DNA from: an uncultured Lachnospiraceae bacterium
GTDB taxonomy: Bacteria; Bacillota; Clostridia; Lachnospirales; Lachnospiraceae
Direction: 5' to 3'
Length of the DNA: 11,557 nt
Assembly (NCBI GenBank): GCA_902795625.1
Contig: CADBLW010000006.1
Location: forward strand, 1-11,557
Shown here: piece after piece, positions 1 to 6,318 of the stretch
Layout of the letters: every line of letters starts with the position of its first letter
Numbering within the stretch: the first letter of the stretch is position 1
The notes under the pieces: model-generated
What the model saw: only the letters and a program-made list of their open reading frames with translations
Told to the model about the DNA's origin: nothing
The model's database searches: none
Position numbers and translations under genes: made by a program

Positions 1-1158
1 GAATATGAGAAGCGGGCGGACGAGATCCTGTCAAGGCTCGGGATCCCTGCAAGAAGCACGCAGTTGCTCGGAAAATGTTCCCTGGCCATCCAGCAGATGG
101 TGGCGATCGCCCGCGCGGTGGACATGAAATGCAAGGTTCTGATCCTGGATGAGCCCACGTCCTCCCTGGATGACAAGGAAGTCCAGATGCTTTTCAGTCT
201 CATGAGAGACTTAAAGAGCCAGGGCGTAGGGATTATCTTCGTCACTCATTTCCTGGAGCAGGTGTATGAGGTCAGCGACCGCATCACGGTGCTTCGCAAC
301 GGCGAGCTCGTCGGGGAATACCTGACGGAGGAACTTCCGCAGGTACAGCTGGTGTCCAGGATGATCGGCAAGGAACTTGAGGAATTGAGCAACCTCGGAG
401 AGACCGAGGAGAAGCAGGACGAGGAGAAGGAAGTATTTTACGAGGCGAAAAATCTTTCGAGCAGCGACGCGCTGCCGTTTGATTTCACTATCCGCAAAGG
501 CGAGGTTAACGGCTTTACGGGACTTCTCGGCTCGGGCAGAAGCGAGAGCGTAAGGGCGATCTTCGGTGCCGACAAGGTTACCGGAGGCACCGTGAAGATA
601 AAAGATAAGAAGGTCAGGATCACGAGACCGGTCGAAGCCATGAGACACGGCATCGGGTATCTCGCAGAGGACAGAAAGCGGGACGGCATCATCGCGGAGC
701 TCAGCGTGCGCGAGAACATCATCCTGGCGCTTCAGGTCATGAACGGCGTGTTCAAACCCATCAGCCGCAGCGAGTCCGAGGCTTTCGCGGATGAGTACAT
801 CAAGGTCCTGAACATCAAGACCGCGAGCAGGGAGACGCCGGTCGGATCCCTCAGCGGCGGAAACCAGCAGAAGGTAATCCTGGCGAGATGGCTTCTCACG
901 CATCCGGATTACCTGATCCTGGACGAGCCCACGCGAGGCATCGATGTAGGTACCAAGCTGGAAATCCAGAAACTGGTGCTGAAACTCGCGGAAGAGGGCA
1001 TGAGCATCACATTCATCTCTTCGGAGATTGAGGAGATGCTCCGCACCTGCAGCCGTCTCATCGTCATGAGAGACCGGCATATCGTGGGCGAGCTTACGGG
1101 AAATGACCTGAATCAGACGCAGGTGATGAAGACGATCGCAGGAGGTGAGGCACAGTGA
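1..1158 (+). CDS. ytfR: Sugar ABC importer ATP-binding protein, YtfR-like (5' end missing)
   Basis: Tandem-NBD ATPase that powers a sugar importer on the cytoplasmic side of the membrane. The frame is open from base 1, so the true start and the first Walker A lie upstream; a TTG at 64 is only an internal codon. Counting from base 1, the first NBD shows a degenerate signature (CSLAIQQ, about residue 27), Walker B LILDEPTSSLD with Asp50, and the switch VTH. The second NBD shows a Walker A-like GLLGSGRSE (about 174) with Arg in place of the usual Lys, signature LSGGNQQ (about 284) and Walker B LILDEPTRGID. Arg in the second P-loop is normal for the RbsA/MglA/YtfR family. Stretches such as VTHFLEQVYEVSDRITVLRNG closely resemble E. 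coli YtfR from memory, which favours a galactofuranose-type importer over a ribose one. The stop overlaps the next gene's GTG start. Family is certain; substrate is inferred. Confidence 0.93.
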   Translation, partial: EYEKRADEILSRLGIPARSTQLLGKCSLAIQQMVAIARAVDMKCKVLILDEPTSSLDDKEVQMLFSLMRDLKSQGVGIIFVTHFLEQVYEVSDRITVLRNGELVGEYLTEELPQVQLVSRMIGKELEELSNLGETEEKQDEEKEVFYEAKNLSSSDALPFDFTIRKGEVNGFTGLLGSGRSESVRAIFGADKVTGGTVKIKDKKVRITRPVEAMRHGIGYLAEDRKRDGIIAELSVRENIILALQVMNGVFKPISRSESEAFADEYIKVLNIKTASRETPVGSLSGGNQQKVILARWLLTHPDYLILDEPTRGIDVGTKLEIQKLVLKLAEEGMSITFISSEIEEMLRTCSRLIVMRDRHIVGELTGNDLNQTQVMKTIAGGEAQ

Positions 1159-2294
1159 AAGAGAAAATGAAATCATTTTTCGGCGCTTGCCTCAAGTCTT
1201 GCAAGAGGCTGTGCGGATTCTTGGGAAGAGCGTGCAAAAACCTCTTCAGCGGCGGTCTGGCGATCCCGATCATCGCGCTTTTGCTGCTGGTGGTGTTCAA
1301 TCTGATCCGCGATCCCGGGTTCTTCGGCATCGGCATCAGTCATAACAACGACGGCAATGCCGTTCTGTCGGGCAATATCATCACGATCATCAACGGAGCG
1401 AGTGAACTCGTGATCCTGGCCATGGGCATGACGATCGTGACGGCAGCCTGCGGCGGACAGGATATCAGCGTCGGCGCCGCAGCCGCGATCGCGGGCAGCG
1501 TGTTTGTGAAGGTGCTGAAGGCGGGGTCATCGATCTCCGTCGGAACGGTGCTGCTGGCATTTGCATTTTCCTGCATCGTGGCGATGATCTTCGGATCGTT
1601 CAACGGCAGCCTTGTCGCGATCTTCAAGATACAGCCGATGATCGCGACCCTGATCCTGTACACATGCGGACGATCCATCGCATACTGGATCAACGGCGGC
1701 GCGACGCCCACGGTGGACAGTTCCATCATCAAGGCGATCGGTGGCTTTATCCCGGGAATTCCCGTGCCGACCCCTGTGTTCATCGTTGTGGTGATGGCGA
1801 TCCTGTTCAAACTTCTGTTCCGTTTTACGTCGCTCGAACTGTTCACGCAGTCGGTCGGTATCAACGGGGGAGCGGCGAGACTGAACGGTATCAACCCCAC
1901 GCTGATCAAACTGATCAGTTTCATCATCCTCGGCGTGTGCGTGTCGGTTTCCGGATGTATCGGCGTATCCCGTCTCGGACTGATCAACCACGAGACGCTG
2001 CTTATCGATATTGAGATGGATGCCATCCTCGCGGTCGCGATCGGCGGCAACAACCTCGGCGGCGGAAAATTCAGGATCAGCGGCAGCATCATCGGAGCGT
2101 ACGTGATCCAGATGCTCACCATCACGCTGTACGCGATGAAGGTTGCGTCAACGAATGTGAAGGCATACAAGGCCATCGTCATCATTATACTGGTAGTCAT
2201 CGGCTCCCCTGTCGTGAAGGCACGCTTCGGCAAGTTGATGGCGCGCATCAGTGAGAGCCGGAAGAGAGTAACGGTGAAAGGAGCGGAAGAGTAA
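1155..2294 (+). CDS. ytfT: Sugar ABC importer permease, YtfT-like
   Basis: Multi-pass inner-membrane permease of the branched-chain/ribose type (BPD_transp_2), 379 aa, the expected size with a slightly long N-terminus. It starts with GTG at 1155, overlapping the ATPase stop as GTGA, behind an AGGAGGTG ribosome site at 1140-1147; this overlap points to translational coupling. The first membrane helix is about residues 35-52. The conserved cytoplasmic loop reads GGQDISVG (100-107), where most relatives have GGIDLSVG. A late motif AVAIGGNNLGGGKF matches the conserved IGG..L.GG loop of the family. The basic N-terminus carries four cysteines (12, 16, 20, 27) before the first helix, which is unusual. 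As in E. coli ytfT-yjfF, a second, different permease follows one base after the stop, suggesting a heterodimeric channel. Family is clear; the galactofuranose substrate is inferred from operon layout. Confidence 0.9.
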   Translation: MKEKMKSFFGACLKSCKRLCGFLGRACKNLFSGGLAIPIIALLLLVVFNLIRDPGFFGIGISHNNDGNAVLSGNIITIINGASELVILAMGMTIVTAACGGQDISVGAAAAIAGSVFVKVLKAGSSISVGTVLLAFAFSCIVAMIFGSFNGSLVAIFKIQPMIATLILYTCGRSIAYWINGGATPTVDSSIIKAIGGFIPGIPVPTPVFIVVVMAILFKLLFRFTSLELFTQSVGINGGAARLNGINPTLIKLISFIILGVCVSVSGCIGVSRLGLINHETLLIDIEMDAILAVAIGGNNLGGGKFRISGSIIGAYVIQMLTITLYAMKVASTNVKAYKAIVIIILVVIGSPVVKARFGKLMARISESRKRVTVKGAEE

Positions 2295-2295
2295 T

Positions 2296-3390
2296 ATGAA
2301 AAATCCTTTCAAGATGTTTAAAAGAAAAGAGCCGCTCACCGATACACAGTTACTGATGACCATCACCATCGTCATATTTTTCATCATGTATCTGTCAGCG
2401 GTGTTGTTTCTCGGCGGCGGTTTCCTCCATGCGAAGCAGATCTTCGACATGCTGAATGACAACGTGAGCCTGATCATCGTGGCCTGCGGTCTTACGGTTG
2501 TTATGATCGGCGGAGGCATCGACATCAGTGTCGGCGCCGTCACGTCTCTCGTGGTCATGGCTTGTGTGTTGTTCCTCAACAGGGGTGGAAGCATTGTCGG
2601 ATCGATCCTTCTCGCAATCGGCATCGGCCTTGTGTTCGGTCTGGTGCAGGGCTTCCTGATCAGCTATCTGGAGATCCAGCCGTTCATCGTGACACTGGCA
2701 GGTCTCTTCTTCGCGAGAGGAATGACGACCATCCTTTCGATCGACCCGCAGAAGTCGCAGCATAAGGCATTCAACGATCTTCGCGAAAAGAAGATCGTGA
2801 GCTCATTGCTTGGGTACACTGCCAAGAACGGAAACAAGATCCCCGCCAAGATCGAGTTGGGTGTCGTGGTTGCCCTGATCGTCGTGATCCTGATATTTGT
2901 TATGCTCAAGTATCTCCGCCTCGGGCGCAACCTCTATGCCATGGGCGGTAACCAGCAGAGCGCGCTGATGCTCGGCATCAACGTGAAGCGGACCCGCTTC
3001 CTGAGTTATGTTATCAGCGGTCTGCTGAGCGGCATTTCGGGTTACGTGTTCCTGATGCACACAGGTGCCGGCAACGCGACGAACGCAGCCGGAATGGAAA
3101 TGAACGCGATCGCCTCGGCAATCATCGGCGGTACGCTGCTCACCGGCGGAGTCGGCAGCGCGATCGGAACCTTCTTCGGTACAATGAGCCTTACTACGAT
3201 CAACAAGATTGTTGTTACCAGTGGTCTGAACGAGCCTTACTGGCAGAAGATCACGACCGGCGGTATGCTCTGCTTCTTCATTTTGCTGCAGAGTGTTGTT
3301 CTCGGAAGACGATCCGGGAAGAAATCCTCCGGGAAAATAAAAGCTTTCTTCCGTCGTTTCAAACGGTCGAAAGAAGAAGCATCCGCGTAA
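2296..3390 (+). CDS. yjfF: Sugar ABC importer permease, YjfF-like
   Basis: Second BPD_transp_2 permease, 364 aa, probably pairing with the preceding permease in a heterodimeric sugar channel. The ATG is one base after the previous stop, with AAAGGAG at 2277-2283 inside the upstream gene. The N-terminus is basic, and the first helix is about residues 21-43. The family loop reads GGGIDISVGAV (from residue 72). Further typical segments are PFIVTLAGLFFARG, NLYAMGGNQQSALMLGI and AIIGGTLLTGGVGS, which closely recall E. coli YjfF from memory. The C-terminus is a basic Lys/Arg/Ser tail. It is the last gene of the operon and is followed by a strong terminator. A general ribose-type sugar permease is the alternative reading, but two non-identical permeases in a row favour the Ytf/Yjf type. 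Confidence 0.9.
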   Translation: MKNPFKMFKRKEPLTDTQLLMTITIVIFFIMYLSAVLFLGGGFLHAKQIFDMLNDNVSLIIVACGLTVVMIGGGIDISVGAVTSLVVMACVLFLNRGGSIVGSILLAIGIGLVFGLVQGFLISYLEIQPFIVTLAGLFFARGMTTILSIDPQKSQHKAFNDLREKKIVSSLLGYTAKNGNKIPAKIELGVVVALIVVILIFVMLKYLRLGRNLYAMGGNQQSALMLGINVKRTRFLSYVISGLLSGISGYVFLMHTGAGNATNAAGMEMNAIASAIIGGTLLTGGVGSAIGTFFGTMSLTTINKIVVTSGLNEPYWQKITTGGMLCFFILLQSVVLGRRSGKKSSGKIKAFFRRFKRSKEEASA

Positions 3391-3417
3391 GAAGAAAACA
3401 TCATCATGATCTCCTCT

Positions 3418-3444
3418 AAAAATTTGCCGTGGGCGCACGGCAAA
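3418..3444 (-). terminator. Hairpin facing the minus strand, downstream of the sugar operon
   Basis: A 9-bp stem (3423-3431 with 3436-3444) has a GGCG loop. On the plus strand it is followed by AGAACG, with no T-run. On the minus strand it is followed by TTTTT (complement of 3418-3422), so it is built as a terminator for leftward transcription. No leftward gene is seen here, so it may block antisense transcription into the operon or just add an mRNA-stabilising 3' hairpin. Confidence 0.5.
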
Positions 3445-3450
3445 AGAACG

Positions 3451-3486
3451 GCACCCTCTCTGCAGCGCGTCAGAGAGGGTGCTTTT
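3451..3486 (+). terminator. Rho-independent terminator of the sugar importer operon
   Basis: A perfect 12-bp GC-rich stem (3451-3462 with 3471-3482) has an 8-nt loop and is followed at once by TTTT (3483-3486). It lies 60 bases after the yjfF-like stop and closes the operon. Confidence 0.87.
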
Positions 3487-3536
3487 CTGCGCGCTAAGCG
3501 AGAGCAATCCCGCCGCCGGAAGGACGGCGATTCTGC

Positions 3537-3565
3537 TTTTCATTACAGCCGGAATAGGGTATAAT
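3537..3565 (+). promoter_or_regulatory. Likely sigma-A promoter for the 3621 gene and possibly the following cluster
   Basis: A perfect TATAAT -10 lies at 3560-3565. A partial -35 TTTTCA (4 of 6 matches to TTGACA) lies at 3537-3542 with a 17-bp spacer. It sits after a strong terminator and 55 bases before the next start codon, where a new transcription unit would be expected. Confidence 0.65.
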
Positions 3566-3572
3566 AAAAGGA

Positions 3573-3591
3573 CAGAGTCGCGACGGCTCTG
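3573..3591 (+). promoter_or_regulatory. Hairpin at the predicted transcription start
   Basis: An inverted repeat of 8 bp (including one G-T pair) with a 3-base loop starts 8 bases after the -10 box, so it spans or follows the predicted +1. It could be an operator or a 5'-end stabilising stem of the mRNA. There is no direct evidence for either. Confidence 0.4.
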
Positions 3592-3620
3592 ACAATGAGT
3601 AACAAAGCGGGGGATGAGTT

Positions 3621-4475
3621 ATGGAAAAGGAAGCCAATGTCGAAAAGAGCAAAAAAGGCAGCCGTGGATTCCTGATCGCGGTGCTGGCCGCGGTGGTGCT
3701 TTCCCTTGCGGTCATCGTGGGAATCGGTGTTCTGATCGACCGCGATGAAAAACGAAGGGAAGAGGAGACGAAGAACAAAAAGATCGAGGATCTGACGATC
3801 AAAAGCATGGACGGGAAGGTAACGCTCACATTGTCTCAGTGTGTGTACGAGGGAGACGCGATGAGGAATGGGGAGAGTCGCAGCGGAGTGCAGTACAAAA
3901 ACGCGGCTTGCGATTCCGCAGATTTGTTCTACTCGAAGGTGATCGCCGACTGTCCGTACTATTACGGGGCGTTTCAGCGGGAGGGTGTTTTTGTCCCGGC
4001 GGCTGAGACGAAGAGCATGCCTGCGGGAGCGGTCCTGTTCTTCAAGGACAACCGATGCTTCGCAATGTCATTTTCCGATACATCGAAAGTGAATTACGAA
4101 AAATACTACATTGAGTTCTGCGAGACTGTTTTGAAGGTGCATTTGGCGGACGGGGGCAACGCGTTTCTGACGTTCCCGGTCGACAGCCGCCGGCAACAGG
4201 AACTCTACGTGTCAGGGATAATGACGATCAGATACGAGGAGACGATCGGCATCAATCGCTTTGAGAATCTCGTTCAGTTCTACAGCGGGCTGGATGAGAC
4301 GCAATGCTTCATCGACGAGGACGGGGCGACGATCTACGTGAGGCTGTTCCGTGCCGGTGAAAATAATACGTATGATGTCGCAAAGCTTCAGCCTTCGGAA
4401 ATCGGCATCGCCATCTCATTCTGCACGGTCAATGAGGTGCGGGCACAGTTCGCGGACGCGTTCGGCGGAAAATAA
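3621..4475 (+). CDS. Membrane-anchored protein of unknown function
   Basis: A 284-aa protein that I do not recognise. It starts at ATG 3621 behind a GGGGGATG purine stretch. The N-terminus is short and basic (KKGSR, about 12-16), followed by one hydrophobic helix (about 17-39) and then a highly charged stretch (DRDEKRREEETKNKK). The basic N-terminus predicts an anchor with the rest of the protein outside the membrane. There is no lipobox and no clear signal peptidase site, so it is likely an uncleaved anchor. The remaining roughly 230 residues look like a mixed alpha/beta globular domain with seven cysteines and an aromatic-rich patch (CPYYYGAF). It is the first gene after the 3537-3565 promoter and is followed by a small terminator-like hairpin, so it may be expressed partly apart from the cluster behind it. 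Confidence 0.85.
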   Translation: MEKEANVEKSKKGSRGFLIAVLAAVVLSLAVIVGIGVLIDRDEKRREEETKNKKIEDLTIKSMDGKVTLTLSQCVYEGDAMRNGESRSGVQYKNAACDSADLFYSKVIADCPYYYGAFQREGVFVPAAETKSMPAGAVLFFKDNRCFAMSFSDTSKVNYEKYYIEFCETVLKVHLADGGNAFLTFPVDSRRQQELYVSGIMTIRYEETIGINRFENLVQFYSGLDETQCFIDEDGATIYVRLFRAGENNTYDVAKLQPSEIGIAISFCTVNEVRAQFADAFGGK

Positions 4476-4477
4476 AT

Positions 4478-4498
4478 CCGCACGTGCGGCAGTTTTTT
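4478..4498 (+). terminator. Weak rho-independent terminator or attenuator between the 3621 and TPR genes
   Basis: The 12-base palindrome CCGCACGTGCGG (4478-4489) is followed within three bases by TTTTTT (4493-4498). The usable stem is only about 4-5 bp. It lies in the 38-base gap before the TPR gene and overlaps no obvious promoter, so partial termination seems more likely than a full stop. Confidence 0.5.
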
Positions 4499-4513
4499 AT
4501 CAAGGAGTGAAGT

Positions 4514-5284
4514 ATGGGCACAATTCCGATGGACCGGGTTTTCGACCGGCTGGACCGCCTGAACGGGGCGGATGACGCGGAGGGCGCGAGAAAGCACCTT
4601 CTCTACTGGCTTGAGGAAGCGCGCATGGAGAAGGATGAAAGAGCGCAGCTGACTATCTGCAATGAGCTGATGGGGCAGCGGCGAATGGCCGGGGACGCGG
4701 CGGAGGCAGTGCGGTACGCCGAGGAGGCGCAGAGACTTGTGACGGAGCTTGGGCTTGAGGACACGGTGACTGCGGCGACGGTGTATGTCAACAGCGGAAC
4801 GGTCTGTACGGCCTTCGGGCGGCCCGGAGACGCGATGCCTTTGTATGAGCACGCGCGGGAAATCTATGAGAAAACCCTTCCGGCAGCGGATGCACGCGTC
4901 GGAAGTCTGTACAACAATATGGCGACGTGCCTCACGCGGACGGGATCGTACGCGGAGGCGGAAACGATGTATCAAAAGGCGCTGGAGATCATGCGGCAGA
5001 TCCCGCACTCCGAGCCGGAGCTCGCGGTCACGATGCTCAACCTCGCCGATCTGTACCGGGAGGCGTACGGCCTCGCGGACGCCTGCGAGCGGATTGACGA
5101 CTGTGCGCAGAAGGCCCACGATCTTCTGGAGGAACCCGGGGCGGTCCGGGACGCGAACTATGCGCAGGTATGCGGAAAATGCGCCCCCGTCTTCGAGTTT
5201 TACGGCTGGTTTGTGTACGCTGAGGAGCTGCGGAAGCGGGCGGCGGAGATCTATGCAGGGAAAGGAAGTCGTTCGGAATCCTGA
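4514..5284 (+). CDS. Tetratricopeptide repeat protein partnered with the DUF4037 gene
   Basis: A soluble 256-aa helical protein, likely a protein-protein interaction scaffold. The start ATG at 4514 follows AAGGAGTGAAGT. An N-terminal helical region covers about residues 1-85. TPR-like units then run at about 87-121 (..SGTVCTAFGRPGDAMPLYE), 129-163 (LYNNMATCLTRTGSYAEAE) and 171-207 (MLNLADLYREAYGLADACE), with the typical small and aromatic positions. The C-terminus has a CxxC segment (220-223) and an aromatic stretch before the last helix. There is no signal peptide or membrane helix. It is followed after 26 bases by the DUF4037 gene. I associate TPR proteins with this type of C-terminus with DUF4037 partners in Clostridia, but that is recollection. 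Its specific role is unknown. Confidence 0.87.
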   Translation: MGTIPMDRVFDRLDRLNGADDAEGARKHLLYWLEEARMEKDERAQLTICNELMGQRRMAGDAAEAVRYAEEAQRLVTELGLEDTVTAATVYVNSGTVCTAFGRPGDAMPLYEHAREIYEKTLPAADARVGSLYNNMATCLTRTGSYAEAETMYQKALEIMRQIPHSEPELAVTMLNLADLYREAYGLADACERIDDCAQKAHDLLEEPGAVRDANYAQVCGKCAPVFEFYGWFVYAEELRKRAAEIYAGKGSRSES

Positions 5285-5310
5285 GGAGGACGAGCGAGCG
5301 GATACATGGT

Positions 5311-6291
5311 ATGAAGGGATTGGAAATCGCGAGGAGCTTCTGGGAGGAGCACGGGCGCCCGATGATGGAGGAGCGTTTTCCGGAGCTGATGGACCTGATC
5401 GCTGTCGGGCTTGTCGGCGCCGGCTCGGAGTGCTTCGGGTATGACGATGACATTTCCAGAGATCACGATTTTGAACACGGATTTTGCATATATCTGCCGG
5501 ACGAGGAGCGCGTGAGCAGACGGCAGGAGTTCCTGCTGGGGCGGGCGTACGAATCGCTTCCGAAGGAGTACATGGGACTTCGGAGAAGCCTCTTCAACCC
5601 GGCGGGGAGCAACCGACGCGGCGTGTTCCGGACAGCGGAGATCTATCGGAACCTGACCGGCATTGCGGAAAAGCCCGGAGACTGGAGAGCATACCTCTCC
5701 GTGCCGGACTGCGCGATGGCGGAGGCGTCGAACGGGGAAGTATTTTACGATGGACTCGGAGAGTTCAGCGCGATCCGGGAGGCGTGGCGGAACCCCACAG
5801 AGGATGTGCAGCGCAAGAAGCTGTGCGGATATCTGATCCGCATGAGCCAGACCGGCGAATACAACTATTCCCGCTGCCTGAAGCGCGGGGACGAGGCCAC
5901 GGCGATGCTGGCGGCCGCAGAGTTTGTCAAGGCAGCGGCGGCAGCCTTCGGATGGGCGTACAACCGACCGACGCCGTATTACAAGTGGTGCATCCGGTTT
6001 GTGCAGGATTTTCCGAAGGGAGATATGTACGCAGGATTTCTCAGGGACGCGCTGCGTTTGCGAGGCGGAAACCGGGAGGAGAGAGAGGCTTCGGAAAATG
6101 CTCTTTCTGCCCCGGACAATCAGTATTTCATCGACGAAACCCGCGTGCTTTTACTGTCGGTGCTGCACAGGCAGGGGTTTGTTCCGGAGGAAACGGAGGA
6201 TTTGCAGAAGGCCGCGTTTCTCATCAACGACGGGATACGGGACGGCGTGCTTCGAAGTCTGAGTCCGCTGGCCGCGGTGCGGCTGGAGTGA
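5311..6291 (+). CDS. DUF4037 domain protein, nucleotidyltransferase-like
   Basis: A soluble 326-aa protein that matches the DUF4037 pattern as I know it: the N-terminus MKGLEIARSFWEE and the core LVGAGSECFGYDDDISRDHD. Gly38-Ser39 followed by Asp51-His52-Asp53 resembles the GS...DxD metal and nucleotide site of the polymerase-beta nucleotidyltransferase fold; this is my inference and no activity is shown. The C-terminal half is mainly helical. The start ATG at 5311 is preferred because an ATG at 5305 meets a stop two codons later. The ribosome site is uncertain: the best AGGAGGA (5284-5290) is 20 bases upstream, so coupling to the TPR gene is possible. Its substrate is unknown. Next to a TPR protein and ahead of another protein with a nucleotidyltransferase-like signature (GrpB), it may act on nucleotides, RNA or a small molecule. 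Confidence 0.87.
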   Translation: MKGLEIARSFWEEHGRPMMEERFPELMDLIAVGLVGAGSECFGYDDDISRDHDFEHGFCIYLPDEERVSRRQEFLLGRAYESLPKEYMGLRRSLFNPAGSNRRGVFRTAEIYRNLTGIAEKPGDWRAYLSVPDCAMAEASNGEVFYDGLGEFSAIREAWRNPTEDVQRKKLCGYLIRMSQTGEYNYSRCLKRGDEATAMLAAAEFVKAAAAAFGWAYNRPTPYYKWCIRFVQDFPKGDMYAGFLRDALRLRGGNREEREASENALSAPDNQYFIDETRVLLLSVLHRQGFVPEETEDLQKAAFLINDGIRDGVLRSLSPLAAVRLE

Positions 6292-6318
6292 CATTTTCCG
6301 TGGGATCCGGAGGATCAG

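Noticed and set aside
64..66. TTG as the start of the ABC ATPase
   Set aside because: The frame stays open to base 1 and encodes family-typical sequence upstream, and the first NBD would lack its Walker A if it began here.
1340..2248. Minus-strand open frame opposite the first permease
   Set aside because: Its hydrophobic composition mirrors the permease codons; it has no ribosome site and the plus strand is clearly coding.
3391..3620. Small RNA or riboswitch in the intergenic region after the sugar operon
   Set aside because: The region is explained by two terminator hairpins and a promoter with a small hairpin; no larger conserved fold was recognised.
4785..5444. Plus-strand frame overlapping the TPR and DUF4037 genes
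   Set aside because: It is an Arg/Ser/Thr-rich out-of-frame reading that overlaps two genes with recognisable domains.
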